Shown: piece after piece, positions 48,655-57,070 of the stretch
How positions within the stretch are numbered: position 1 is the first letter of the stretch
How the letters are laid out: the number at the start of each line of letters is the position of its first letter
Assembly: GCF_051842935.1 (NCBI RefSeq)
Contig: NZ_JBPXRR010000001.1
Coordinates: 1,612,001 to 1,676,000, forward strand
Reading direction: 5' to 3'
DNA: 64,000 nt
DNA from: Pseudalkalibacillus sp051842935
GTDB lineage: Bacteria; Bacillota; Bacilli; Bacillales; Fictibacillaceae
Translations under genes and position numbers: made by a program
The notes under the pieces: model-generated
The model's input: the letters and a program-made list of their open reading frames with translations, nothing else
Told to the model about the DNA's origin: nothing
Databases searched by the model: none

Positions 48655-50271
48655 TTAATTCCTTGTGTCCAATTCGTCTCTCAGTGCAAGAATCTTCGTT
48701 CGACCCACTTCATCCTCATCAGGGTATTCTTCAAGAATTCTTTTGATAAGATTCCTCTTTTCGGAATCCATGAACAAATAATCGCTTTCTAATATGAGCA
48801 AGTAGCCTGAGAAAGGGTTACCCGAACGAATAGTTTCTCTTGCTGATTCTAAGATGTTTAAAAGTCCTCTTGCATGTTTAGATTCACTCGCTTCAGCATA
48901 CTTGACAGCTAACTTAGAAGCCTCAATTGCCTTATCCATATCCTCTGAAAGTAGTGTTAAAGAAAGCATTTGATATAAGGGACTACTATGAGGGTTCAAT
49001 TCCACAATTCTCTCGTTGTATCGGATGGCGGATTGCACATCTCCTTCTTCTGAATACAACGAGGCGATTAGTATTTTCGAATCCAACAGGTTCGGCATGA
49101 AGTCGTTAATTTTCATCAATATTTCCATGGATTCTTTTGGTTTGTCTTCCTGATAGTGTAGTTTTCTTGCGGTAACCATCATGTCTGGTACCTTTTTCAA
49201 CTGATTGAATACCCTCTCTTCATACGTATCGACAGATTGACCTGTTGCTTGTTGAAACGCATTCTCGAAGTCATTCTTTTTCGTCTTTTCTATTATTTCT
49301 TGAACGAATTCCGTTTCTTCGTTTCTCAAAATATGCTGGATAAATACCATGCTTTGGAAGTAAGGGTCATACGGTTCCTTTAAATGGTTATTCCATTCTA
49401 TAAGTGTATCGAGTGATTCAAGACTCGGGTACTCTAAGTCTTGAAAATTTCGAACAAATACCCCAACATCTTTACTTTCAACGTATCTCGCCAAACCCTC
49501 ATTGAACCAAAGAGGGATAGCAGAATAGGAAAGACCATGTTCTTCCAATGAAGTAGCGAATAAATGATGCGTGTATTCATGTATAGCGGTCCCTTCAAAT
49601 CTTTTCAATTCTTCCGATTTTCCTGGTAAAGGGAGATGAATTGTATGGTTCTCATATGTATAATAACCACTGGTGAAACCTTTATTGTCGCCTTCCAGCT
49701 TTGTTTCATTATCAAAGGACTGTTGTTCACGAAAGATGATGCGAACGGGTTTTTCTGGAATGTCTCCGAATAGAGAATGATACTCTTTTTCTTTTTCGTC
49801 CAAAGCTTTTAGCACTTTGTTGATATAACTAGAACTCTTTTCGCTTTCTTCATAATAAAAAGTGATATGACCGATTTTTTTTGTATCCAGACCTTCCAAA
49901 TCGATTTCCTGATTACGGAGGTTTGCAAAAAACAATTTGTATAAACTGATTTTTCGGGAAGGGCTACTCTGATCATCCCCCTCTTTGGATATCATGTCTT
50001 CAAAGGCATAATTTACGGTACTGATGACAAACGTTGAAGTCATTACCAATATCGAAAGTAGTATTAGACGAAAAATAACTCCTTTATTTGTTAAGGGATG
50101 CCACCGTGGTTTAAATAAACCTATTATACAAAACAGTAAAACTACTATTCCTAATAAACAGACGTATACCCATGCTTCGAACCCTTGTACCTCATCAAAC
50201 CAGAGGGATAGTCCAAAGAACAAACCTGTTAAAAAACCCCACATTATTATAAAAAATAATATCTTTTTAAT
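48655..50271 (-). CDS. Membrane-bound gluzincin metallopeptidase (peptidase MA-like) with TPR region
   Basis: A membrane protein with two to three N-terminal helices, an extracytoplasmic catalytic domain and a helical repeat tail. The zinc site is AIHEYTHHLF with the third ligand glutamate in NEGLARYVES, the arrangement of the MA/gluzincin clan. TPR-like repeats follow (VQSAIRYNERIVELNPHSSP; MDKAIEASKLAVKYAEASES). The first ATG (50244) has no ribosome binding site. Nine codons upstream an ATT (50271) or ATA (50274) has AGGAGGAGAGGA in front and would give MKKILFFIIMWGFL, a natural membrane N-terminus, so a rare start codon is likely. Substrate unknown. Confidence 0.75.
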   Translation of the reverse strand: MKKILFFIIMWGFLTGLFFGLSLWFDEVQGFEAWVYVCLLGIVVLLFCIIGLFKPRWHPLTNKGVIFRLILLSILVMTSTFVISTVNYAFEDMISKEGDDQSSPSRKISLYKLFFANLRNQEIDLEGLDTKKIGHITFYYEESEKSSSYINKVLKALDEKEKEYHSLFGDIPEKPVRIIFREQQSFDNETKLEGDNKGFTSGYYTYENHTIHLPLPGKSEELKRFEGTAIHEYTHHLFATSLEEHGLSYSAIPLWFNEGLARYVESKDVGVFVRNFQDLEYPSLESLDTLIEWNNHLKEPYDPYFQSMVFIQHILRNEETEFVQEIIEKTKKNDFENAFQQATGQSVDTYEERVFNQLKKVPDMMVTARKLHYQEDKPKESMEILMKINDFMPNLLDSKILIASLYSEEGDVQSAIRYNERIVELNPHSSPLYQMLSLTLLSEDMDKAIEASKLAVKYAEASESKHARGLLNILESARETIRSGNPFSGYLLILESDYLFMDSEKRNLIKRILEEYPDEDEVGRTKILALRDELDTRN

Positions 50272-50308
50272 TATATTTCCTCTCCTCCTGTCAAACTTTT
50301 CTTAACAA

Positions 50309-50412
50309 GGAATGCTGCCCTTTTCTTAATACCAATTATTTCAAAATTGTTGATCTAACTCAATCACTAATTTCATAATGAAGGGGGCTTATCCTATTTC
50401 AGATAAGCCCCC
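50309..50412 (-). repeat. Dispersed hairpin-plus-box repeat
   Basis: Box GGAATGCTGCCCTTTTCTTA at 50309-50328, CCAATTATTTCAAA (also found near 45048) and a hairpin GGGGGCTTATC/GATAAGCCCCC at 50382-50412. It follows the 91-residue membrane protein gene and acts as its terminator. Confidence 0.65.
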
Positions 50413-50431
50413 GATTGTTTAATAAAGCTTG

Positions 50432-50707
50432 TTATACTCCCCCAGTAATGTTAACCATTAATAATACACTTATTAGTATTGCTGCAACTATTAAAATTGG
50501 TAATGAGAAAAAATTTTTATTTAAATATGTAATACTTATTAAAGTGAAAATTACTATTAAACATATAAAATTCAAAAAAATAAGCACTATAATTACTTTT
50601 GAATCAACCAAGTTATACACTGGGAAAGTGGCTTCAAATAAACCAATCGCAAGAATAAATACTGATATTATATTTAATATTTTTCTTTGCTCAATCCTTA
50701 ATTTCAA
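50432..50707 (-). CDS. Small polytopic membrane protein, 91 residues
   Basis: Three helices (IISVFILAIGLFEATF; VIIVLIFLNFICLIVIFTLI; LPILIVAAILISVLLMV). TTG 50707 follows GGAGGTAT. No recognisable family; one of several small membrane proteins in this accessory run. Confidence 0.6.
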   Translation of the reverse strand: MKLRIEQRKILNIISVFILAIGLFEATFPVYNLVDSKVIIVLIFLNFICLIVIFTLISITYLNKNFFSLPILIVAAILISVLLMVNITGGV

Positions 50708-50791
50708 ATTGGATATATACCTCCATGATTAATCAATTGCCCCCTATTCTGGACTAATGGATCTACTTTTTAAGCGATTATCTATACATTA

Positions 50792-51280
50792 TTAACTCTT
50801 ATTTAAAATATTTGATTGAAACCACGCTCTAAGCTTTTCAGCATATACCACACGATCCGATGGTTCACTTAAATTACCATGTGTTAGGTATAGATTATCA
50901 TTATAATATCTTGGATAAACGTGTAGGTGATAATGCCAAACATCTTGACTCCCACCAGGTTCATTATGTTGTCTTGTTGAGATACCATCACAACCGTAAC
51001 ACTCCTTAAGTGCTAAAGATACTTGTTGGGACAATTTATGTATTTTAGTGGCAATCTCTATAGGTAGATCAAAAATGTTTTCAAAGTGTTTATTAGGTAT
51101 GATAATCACATGGCCTTTATTATTAGGCCACCACAAGGTTGCAATCAAAGCTGTTACATCATCGTCTTTATAAATAATATCTTGCTGCTTTGTTTGGACA
51201 CGCTTATTGAATTCGTCCTCTTCACCCTTAACAACCAAACAAAAAGGACAAGTATAGTTAGATGGCATATGTATATACAA
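50792..51280 (-). CDS. HIT-family hydrolase
   Basis: A 162-residue histidine-triad protein with active-site HYHLHVYPR near 118, an N-terminal CPFC motif (11-14, possibly zinc binding with later residues) and NKGHVIIIPNKHFENIFDLP in the core. HIT enzymes hydrolyse nucleotide conjugates such as Ap4A or adenosine-phosphoramidates. TTG 51280 follows AAGGAG with a 9-nt spacer. It may share a nucleotide-cleaning theme with the MazG-like gene nearby. Confidence 0.85.
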   Translation of the reverse strand: MYIHMPSNYTCPFCLVVKGEEDEFNKRVQTKQQDIIYKDDDVTALIATLWWPNNKGHVIIIPNKHFENIFDLPIEIATKIHKLSQQVSLALKECYGCDGISTRQHNEPGGSQDVWHYHLHVYPRYYNDNLYLTHGNLSEPSDRVVYAEKLRAWFQSNILNKS

Positions 51281-51402
51281 ATGTTTCTTCTCCTTATAAA
51301 TAAATACAGTATAAATTCAGTACAGAAATTAGCCCTTTTTCAAAATATCCATTGCCTGATTTAATAGTGTTAGGTACTTCTCTTTCTGGAGAAATGCCCC
51401 CG

Positions 51403-51618
51403 TTAATTGAATAACAACGAATAAATTATGTAACTTATTATGATTATAACAATCAGAGTTCCTGTACCTTTCCAACTTAAACTACCAACTAAATCAATGA
51501 AACTGCCACTATGCGAACGATTAAATCCATCACCTATATTACTTGCTGAATTTGTTTTGATTTCTTCTTGCCGAAGCCTCTCTCGTCTATCCTTAGGTTT
51601 TTCTTTAGTAGTACTCAC
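51403..51618 (-). CDS. DUF6366-like small membrane protein
   Basis: A 71-residue protein: STTKEKPKDRRERLRQEEIK, then GDGFNRSHSGSFIDLVGSLS and a C-terminal helix (GTLIVIIIISYIIYSLLF). This order matches DUF6366 proteins of Bacillaceae. GTG 51618 follows GGAGG. Function unknown. Confidence 0.7.
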   Translation of the reverse strand: MSTTKEKPKDRRERLRQEEIKTNSASNIGDGFNRSHSGSFIDLVGSLSWKGTGTLIVIIIISYIIYSLLFN

Positions 51619-51704
51619 AATTGTCCTCCATCTGACCAATTTTTATATGAAAAGAGGGTCACTTGATTCAATAAATGCCCCCTATAATTGAAGATCTCAG
51701 CTTA

Positions 51705-52220
51705 CTATTTACTTATGTCTAAACGCCAATCGTTGCAATGCATTAAGTTACCAGGTGGGTACTCAAATTCACAATCTGAAATAAATGAAAAGTTGAGTTT
51801 TCGACAAATGGCATTTGAAGCAAGATTATCAATTGAAGGGAAAGCGTGGATGTATTTATATTTTCTTTCCATTATTGCTTCTTTAATTGCTAGTTTAACT
51901 GCAATAGTTGCTATACCATTTCCCTGAAATTGTGGTAGTATGCTCCATCCAATTTCATAGACACTTTCATTTTTCCAAGTTGTTTGCCAATAACCAACAG
52001 AACCAACCGCTTCAAAATCAGGACTTAGGGTAATGCTAAACATTTTCCCCTTTTCACCAAGTTTCAGATACCTTTTGTGACGCTTTAGAATTTGTTCTTT
52101 ACTTTCAGAGCCACCCAGATGTTCCATCATTTCTGGTGCATTTATTTTAAAAAGTAGATCCAGGTCAGTGTCTCCCCAAATGTTAATTTGTATTTGTCGT
52201 TCTTTGATTTGTTCTGAAAT
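51705..52220 (-). CDS. GNAT N-acetyltransferase, probable ATT start
   Basis: The frame contains a GNAT core: GYWQTTWKNESVYEIGWSIL followed by PQFQGNGIATIAVKLAIKEA and PSIDNLASNAICRKLNFSFI. The first ATG (52130) cuts into the fold and has no ribosome binding site. The frame stays open upstream through EQIKERQIQINIWGDTDLDL to an ATT at 52220 preceded by AAGGAGAGGG at proper distance, giving a 171-residue protein of normal GNAT size. Either the start is truly ATT or an ATG was mutated. Confidence 0.7.
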   Translation of the reverse strand: MSEQIKERQIQINIWGDTDLDLLFKINAPEMMEHLGGSESKEQILKRHKRYLKLGEKGKMFSITLSPDFEAVGSVGYWQTTWKNESVYEIGWSILPQFQGNGIATIAVKLAIKEAIMERKYKYIHAFPSIDNLASNAICRKLNFSFISDCEFEYPPGNLMHCNDWRLDISK

Positions 52221-52283
52221 ATCGTCCCTCTCCTTAAACTGAATTTTCTATTTTAAACTACTCATAAATAAATTCCTTAGTCC

Positions 52284-52368
52284 ACAATCCTGACCAATTC
52301 TTATGTATTAAACAAAAAGAAGCGTAATCCTTCCTAGATTATCGCCCCCGATTCTGGAAGACGATCAA
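52284..52368 (-). repeat. Dispersed hairpin-plus-box repeat, best copy
   Basis: Box ACAATCCTGACCAATTCTTA (52284-52303), TATTAAACAAAAAGAAGCG, hairpin TAATCC-TTCCT-AGATTA and CGCCCCCGATTCTGGAAGA. It sits between the stop of the 73-residue membrane protein gene and the start of the GNAT gene. Confidence 0.7.
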
Positions 52369-52386
52369 TACTTTAAAGTCTAACAA

Positions 52387-52608
52387 CTACTTTTGTTTAT
52401 TTCTTTGCTGGCTAATCCCAAAAACTGCTATTGCTGATATAAAGAATATAGAAGATAGCATTAAAACAACTCCATCCCAGTCACCATTAAAAACAGTCAC
52501 ATGAATCAGCGTAACCAAGTGCATCAAGAAGATAATAATAATTAAACTAATAGAATTTTTCAATAAAACCACAACCTTATAATGTTTTAATAGGTTCGTA
52601 TTATTCAA
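52387..52608 (-). CDS. Small membrane protein, about 73 residues
   Basis: Two hydrophobic helices (ISLIIIIFLMHLVTLIHVTV; VVLMLSSIFFISAIAVFGI) and a basic tail QQRNKQK. The start is uncertain: TTG 52608 has a poor ribosome binding site, and a TTG about 15 codons later has AAGGTTGTGG upstream. No family recognised. Confidence 0.5.
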   Translation of the reverse strand: MNNTNLLKHYKVVVLLKNSISLIIIIFLMHLVTLIHVTVFNGDWDGVVLMLSSIFFISAIAVFGISQQRNKQK

Positions 52609-52697
52609 TCACGTTCAACAGTATAACGAGCCTTCTTCTACTTAAGATATTGTAGAAAAGCCCCAATTTCTTGTAGACCTGAAATCCAGAAAAGGGG

Positions 52698-53117
52698 TTA
52701 TCGGTTTCTGGGATAATCTTTTTTAATCCAATCAATGATTTCGCAATAAAGATCATATACCATATCAATATCTTCTTGTTCAGGGCCTAATACCTCTGCT
52801 TTTTCCCCTATGTGATCAATGTCTAAGACCTTATCCGCTATACTAAAGTCAAATAAATGAAGATTATCATATAAAATTCGCCTATTGCCCTCCACATACT
52901 TCTTCCAATCGAATCCTTTGTTTTCACCACTATAGCTGGGGATTTCTAGGGGGCTATTTTCCCCTTCGATCTTTAATATTTCATTATATGCGATTGTCTT
53001 CTGTCTTCTGTCCTTATGCTTTTCTGTTCTCTTTTGATGGGCAGTCTGGGCTAGATAAGAAACTAAACCACCTACAATAACACCAATTAATGGCAATAAA
53101 GCCTGTAGAATTTGCAT
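52698..53117 (-). CDS. Uncharacterised protein with N-terminal membrane anchor, 139 residues
   Basis: An N-terminal helix (LQALLPLIGVIVGGLVSYLA) is followed by a charged helical region (HQKRTEKHKDRRQKTIAYNE) and an acidic C-terminal domain ending EIIDWIKKDYPRNR. ATG 53117 follows AAGGGGGGAG. The pattern of a short anchor plus helical cytosolic domain occurs in many accessory proteins of unknown role. Confidence 0.55.
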   Translation of the reverse strand: MQILQALLPLIGVIVGGLVSYLAQTAHQKRTEKHKDRRQKTIAYNEILKIEGENSPLEIPSYSGENKGFDWKKYVEGNRRILYDNLHLFDFSIADKVLDIDHIGEKAEVLGPEQEDIDMVYDLYCEIIDWIKKDYPRNR

Positions 53118-53197
53118 AGAACTCCCCCCTTAATGATCTATCTTGTATAAAGGTTGCTTAATTCAGATTCTAAATCAGTGCTGCGAAAAAACCTTGG

Positions 53198-53911
53198 TTA
53201 CTTTAGCGTTCTTTTATATTTCGAAACAGACTCTAGTATTTGGTATTTATGAACAAACATCACTCTTAAACCTAACTCATTTTCTAACCTGTTTCTTAAA
53301 AATTCTGCTTTAACAGGAAATCTCTCAGCAACAATACAAGCAATTTTAGATTTATTTGTTTTGTTTATTTCAGATACTTTACTTACAGTCTTTATTATTT
53401 CTTGTTCTCCAATCATACCCAGTTTAACCTGTATGTATAGCTGTTCTTTTAGATTTTCGCCGATTAAATCAATTTTCAGGTTTTTATCATAATATTCAGA
53501 AGCTACCTTAACCTCATAGTCAAAACCTCTAAAGTATTCTATTGGAGCAACTTCTGACAATTGACCTTTTGCAACTTGAAAAGTATTTAAAACTTTAGAC
53601 AAGTCTTTCTGTCTAGCTTTTAGACTGTCTGGATGAGGCTCATTTATTATTCCAAATTCATAATTCGCATTAAAAACATTTATCCAAAAGAAATCTTCAG
53701 GGTTGTAAATGAGTGTATCAACAATTTCATCAACTAACTTTTCTTTATTAATTTCCTCAAGTTCTTTCGTGATTAATAAATTGCAAATCTCGTTTGAACT
53801 TTGCTCCATAAAATGAATATGTAACTCACCAATGTTTTCACCTAAGTAGTGTATATCGTATTGTTCACTAGAAGCAGTTCTAATTCCTCTGTGAAACTTA
53901 AAGTCACTCAT
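53198..53911 (-). CDS. Uncharacterised protein with possible PD-(D/E)XK nuclease motif
   Basis: A 237-residue soluble protein. In the second half, FDYEVKVASEYYDKNLKIDL and IGENLKEQLYIQVKLG show an Asp followed after a beta hairpin by Q-V-K, the spacing of restriction-endonuclease-like cores (D-X10-15-Q/ExK), and an alpha/beta unit follows (KIACIVAERFPVKAEFLRNR). The N-terminal half has no known motif. ATG 53911 follows GGAG. Whether it cuts DNA is inference; it could also be a nuclease-fold regulator. Confidence 0.5.
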   Translation of the reverse strand: MSDFKFHRGIRTASSEQYDIHYLGENIGELHIHFMEQSSNEICNLLITKELEEINKEKLVDEIVDTLIYNPEDFFWINVFNANYEFGIINEPHPDSLKARQKDLSKVLNTFQVAKGQLSEVAPIEYFRGFDYEVKVASEYYDKNLKIDLIGENLKEQLYIQVKLGMIGEQEIIKTVSKVSEINKTNKSKIACIVAERFPVKAEFLRNRLENELGLRVMFVHKYQILESVSKYKRTLK

Positions 53912-54283
53912 TTCAAAACTCCATTCATATTAATTTTCATTATATATTTCTTACTCACTAGCATTTTACATATTAGAATAACTCTTATGGAGTTTCGTAG
54001 AATGATAATTAAATGTAAATTCTACATATTATCTCGAAACTGAGTCTTCCACAATCCTGCCCTTTTCTGGAATAAAGCCGTAATACCTTACAAGCATATT
54101 TTTTCCTCATTTTACCACACTTCTATATTTCAGATTGTATTTCGCATCTTTTAAAAACCGGTTTCAACCCCTATCGTTGAGCGGTTTTCATCCCTTAAAA
54201 GTTAGTATAATTTACCTGTATCCAATCTATTAATATATCTATATAATTATCTTGTTTTGATAAACTTTAAGGGGGACACATCA
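53912..54283. other. Intergenic region upstream of the acidic surface protein
   Basis: About 370 bp without a gene. It holds a copy of the dispersed box (ACAATCCTGCCCTTTTCTGG at 54051-54070), an imperfect inverted repeat of AAACTCCAT (53916) and TATGGAGTTT (53985), and a TATAAT hexamer at 54205-54210, about 75 bp upstream of the GTG start of the acidic protein, that may be its -10 box; the -35 is weak. Confidence 0.5.
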
Positions 54284-55447
54284 GTGAAGCATGTGTTGGC
54301 AGTTGTATTAACAATTAGTTTGATTATGGTTCCGATGACAGCGTTTGCAGCCATCGAACAATCTGACCTCGACGCTTATTTGAAGTCGATCGGTTGGACG
54401 CAAGAAATGTTGGAGGAAGAGTTGTCTTATTCTGATATGACTTTGGATGATTTTGAGACAATTGAAGAACTCCAGGAGTTTATTGGTAATCCATTAACAG
54501 AAGAAAATCTTCAAGAGATTCTAGCGAACTATGATTTGACTCGCGAAGAACTGAACGAATTGCTAGTTGAATCCGGGGAATTAGAAGTGGGTCAGGATGT
54601 TCTTGAAGTTTTCACAATCTATGAAGAGCTAGATGGATTGGTTGGTTTTTACTTAGAGGTGGAAACTGAAACGCCAATAACAGAGGAATCCTTGCAAGAA
54701 TTACTTGATCTGTACGAAATCACATATGAAGAGCTTGTGGAACTGTTTGAAGAAAACGGTGATTCAATTGAAGCGTATGAGTTTATCGAGGAACTAGAAC
54801 TTTCCTTGATTGAATATATGTATGGGGATGAACTTCTGAACTTTGAAGATCTTTTTACAGAGTTGGGACTTACAGAGGCGGAGCTTGAAGCTTTGTTCAA
54901 TCATTTAATGACGCTTAATGTTGAAGACCCTGCTTTGGAAGCGAAAATGATGGAGCTATCTGATCGTATGCTTGCATTAGGGGATTTTGAAACGGCTGAA
55001 GAGCTTACGAAAGAACAAGTTGCTGAAATGGCAGCGATCATGACAGAGATGTTTAACCTAATGGAATTGGATGCTAAGTTTTACCTTGTGAAAGATGGGC
55101 AAACAACGCCGATTACACTTGCTCAGATGCTTGAAATGTCAGAGGAAGAAGCTGCGGGTTATAGCCTTTTAATTGAGCTTTACAACTTGAATGGTGAAAT
55201 GATTTTGGACATGCTGATCACTGCTGACATGGTGAGTTCCGAATTGATTGAAGAAACGGCTCAAGATCTGAAGACGGCTGGAACGCCTACGAAAGCTGAG
55301 AAAGCAAAGCCAATTATGAAAACCGAAAAAGGCGCTAAAATGCCGAAAACTGCAGGAAATTATGTAGAAGGTTCAATTGCTGGACTTGGATTCCTTCTTG
55401 TCGGACTTTACATGATTCGTCGTTTAAAAATAAAGAAAGCTGCATAA
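54284..55447 (+). CDS. Processed acidic surface protein with LPXTA-like sorting signal
   Basis: A 387-residue, strongly acidic exported protein. It has a signal peptide (to about MTAFAA), internal helical repeats rich in Glu and Leu (TEENLQEILANYDLTREELN; TEESLQELLDLYEITYEELV; LTEAELEALFNHL), and a C-terminal sorting signal: MPKTA at about 353-357, a hydrophobic helix (IAGLGFLLVGLYMI) and RRLKIKKAA. This fits the processed acidic surface protein family, in which a sortase cleaves an LPXTA-like motif. GTG 54284 follows AAGGGGG. The class D sortase gene starts 6 bp downstream. It probably forms an acidic wall layer; the role is unknown. Confidence 0.88.
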   Translation: MKHVLAVVLTISLIMVPMTAFAAIEQSDLDAYLKSIGWTQEMLEEELSYSDMTLDDFETIEELQEFIGNPLTEENLQEILANYDLTREELNELLVESGELEVGQDVLEVFTIYEELDGLVGFYLEVETETPITEESLQELLDLYEITYEELVELFEENGDSIEAYEFIEELELSLIEYMYGDELLNFEDLFTELGLTEAELEALFNHLMTLNVEDPALEAKMMELSDRMLALGDFETAEELTKEQVAEMAAIMTEMFNLMELDAKFYLVKDGQTTPITLAQMLEMSEEEAAGYSLLIELYNLNGEMILDMLITADMVSSELIEETAQDLKTAGTPTKAEKAKPIMKTEKGAKMPKTAGNYVEGSIAGLGFLLVGLYMIRRLKIKKAA

Positions 55448-55453
55448 CGAAAG

Positions 55454-56074
55454 ATGAATAAAACCCGAACGTCAGTCAAACGAATAGTTTTATGGATTGT
55501 TGCGATTTCGTTCATTACTTTTGGCGTTGTGGTATCCGGTAACAATATGGCGAAACTCTTCAATGGAAATAAGGGATCTAAAAGTACAGTTGAAGTCGAA
55601 CCAGAAGTGGGCAATACAGAGGATGTGATCGATGATTCGTCCGAACTCCTCTACCCTACTCGGCCTGAAAAAGGGGAGAACATCGGTACACTATATATTC
55701 CGAAACTTGATGAAGAGCTTCCCATCATTCATGGGACGGATGAAGATGAACTTAGTCGCGGTGTCGGACACTATGCGGGAAGTGTGTTGCCTGGTGAAAA
55801 AGATAACTCCGTCCTTTCTGGTCACCGGGATACGGTCTTCCGTCGTCTAGGAGAGGTAAAAGAAGGCGATGAACTCATCGTTACAACTGCCGAGGGTACT
55901 TTCACTTACAAAATTCGAAAGGTACGGATTGTCGATGCAGATGATCGTACAGTCATCGTACCGAAACCAAAGGCTACTCTGACAGTGACCACCTGCTATC
56001 CGTTTACGTTTATCGGGGCAGCACCAGAACGGTACGTGCTTGTAGCTGACTTGGTGAAAAAGGAAAGAAGTTAA
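55454..56074 (+). CDS. Class D sortase
   Basis: A 206-residue membrane-anchored transpeptidase with an N-terminal helix (IVLWIVAISFITFGVVVSG, 11-29). Catalytic residues are H124 (LSGHRDTVF), C181 (VTTCYPF) and R193 (PERYVL). The spacing and TLTVTTCYPF motif match class D sortases that act on LPXTA-like substrates. It lies 6 bp after the acidic surface protein gene, its obvious substrate, and ends at a strong terminator. The ATG at 55454 is inside ACGAAAGATGAAT, and the two genes form one operon. Confidence 0.92.
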   Translation: MNKTRTSVKRIVLWIVAISFITFGVVVSGNNMAKLFNGNKGSKSTVEVEPEVGNTEDVIDDSSELLYPTRPEKGENIGTLYIPKLDEELPIIHGTDEDELSRGVGHYAGSVLPGEKDNSVLSGHRDTVFRRLGEVKEGDELIVTTAEGTFTYKIRKVRIVDADDRTVIVPKPKATLTVTTCYPFTFIGAAPERYVLVADLVKKERS

Positions 56075-56081
56075 ATGAATT

Positions 56082-56125
56082 AAACAGACTCAGACACAAG
56101 AATTGGTGTCGAGTCTGTTTTTTTA
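56082..56125. terminator. Bidirectional terminator
   Basis: AACAGACTC-GACAC stem paired with GTGTC-GAGTCTGTT and a T-run, between the sortase gene and the convergent GNAT gene. Confidence 0.85.
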
Positions 56126-57070
56126 TATATTTTTCTTAAATTGGACATAGCTCTTCCATTTACAAAAACCAAACGACTCGTAAAAGCCTTTTAAATCTGT
56201 CCAGTCGATGATGATGTTTCTTGCACCGCGGTCGTATGCGGTCTTGATGGCCTGCTCGATGATCGCTTTTCCATATCCCTTTTTCCGGTAGTTAGGGTCG
56301 ATTCCTAAAGGACCGATTCCCATCGTCTGGTCTTCGAACGCATCTTTCCAGTACACATTCGGTCCGATGATAGGTGAACTCCAATCATTCACGCGGACAA
56401 AACCGATAATGATTTGGTTGTCCTTCGCAACGAGGAAATGTTCGCCTTGCCCACCTGCACGGAAATAATCCCAAGCTTCATAATACCAACGCCCTGGAAA
56501 ACACCTGCCTAAAAATGTGAGCAAGTCATTCTTCTCTTCATTTTTCAGTACGGTAAATGAAATTTTATTTGGTACAGGTGCTTGTGGTGTTTGTTCATAC
56601 GATTGGACATAGTCGTGTTCGGTATTGACCTGTATGTACCCTTTCTTTTCGAACCATTCCATGGTCGTTTCCAATTCGCTCGGAATACCTGGGAAGTAGT
56701 GATTGATATCACTTCCGAGGGCGATTTTGGATACGGCAGCCGATTGGAGTGCTTGTTCTGCTTTTTCAAGGAGAGCTGTTCCGTACCCTTTGTTTTGGTG
56801 ATTGGGATCAACCATTAGTACTTGGATCCATCCAACGCCTGATGGCAAAAGGTCTTTTCGTTCAGCGGTGACCTTCGAGACCACGCATCCGACGATCTGT
56901 TCTTCTACCTCCACATACCAGGATCCTTCTGAAAATACATGTGGACATTTGATGCTGTTCTGGAGGAACAGTCGCTCAGACATCGGAAAAGATTCTCCTA
57001 TCGTTCGGTTCCATAAGTGGCACAATTCCTTTACAGGTACTTCTCCATCGTGCCAGTTTACGAGTTTCAT
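56123..57070 (-). CDS. Double GNAT-domain acetyltransferase of the NamZ locus
   Basis: A 315-residue protein with two GNAT domains. The first acetyl-CoA loop is VDPNHQNKGYGTALLEKAEQ (about 92-111), the second is IDPNYRKKGYGKAIIEQAIK (about 254-273). Its start overlaps the namZ stop by 4 bp (ATGA), so the two are translationally coupled, and it is the last gene of the nag/nam locus. A role in acetylating amino-sugars or murein peptides is plausible from position only. Confidence 0.8.
   Translation of the reverse strand: MKLVNWHDGEVPVKELCHLWNRTIGESFPMSERLFLQNSIKCPHVFSEGSWYVEVEEQIVGCVVSKVTAERKDLLPSGVGWIQVLMVDPNHQNKGYGTALLEKAEQALQSAAVSKIALGSDINHYFPGIPSELETTMEWFEKKGYIQVNTEHDYVQSYEQTPQAPVPNKISFTVLKNEEKNDLLTFLGRCFPGRWYYEAWDYFRAGGQGEHFLVAKDNQIIIGFVRVNDWSSPIIGPNVYWKDAFEDQTMGIGPLGIDPNYRKKGYGKAIIEQAIKTAYDRGARNIIIDWTDLKGFYESFGFCKWKSYVQFKKNI

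Noticed and set aside
48655..50244. Start of the metallopeptidase at the first ATG
   Set aside because: No ribosome binding site precedes it; an in-frame non-ATG codon with a strong site lies just upstream.
44298..54077. A true chromosomal integron
   Set aside because: No tyrosine integrase, no attI, and the repeats do not show the paired core sites of attC clearly; kept only as a cassette-like observation.
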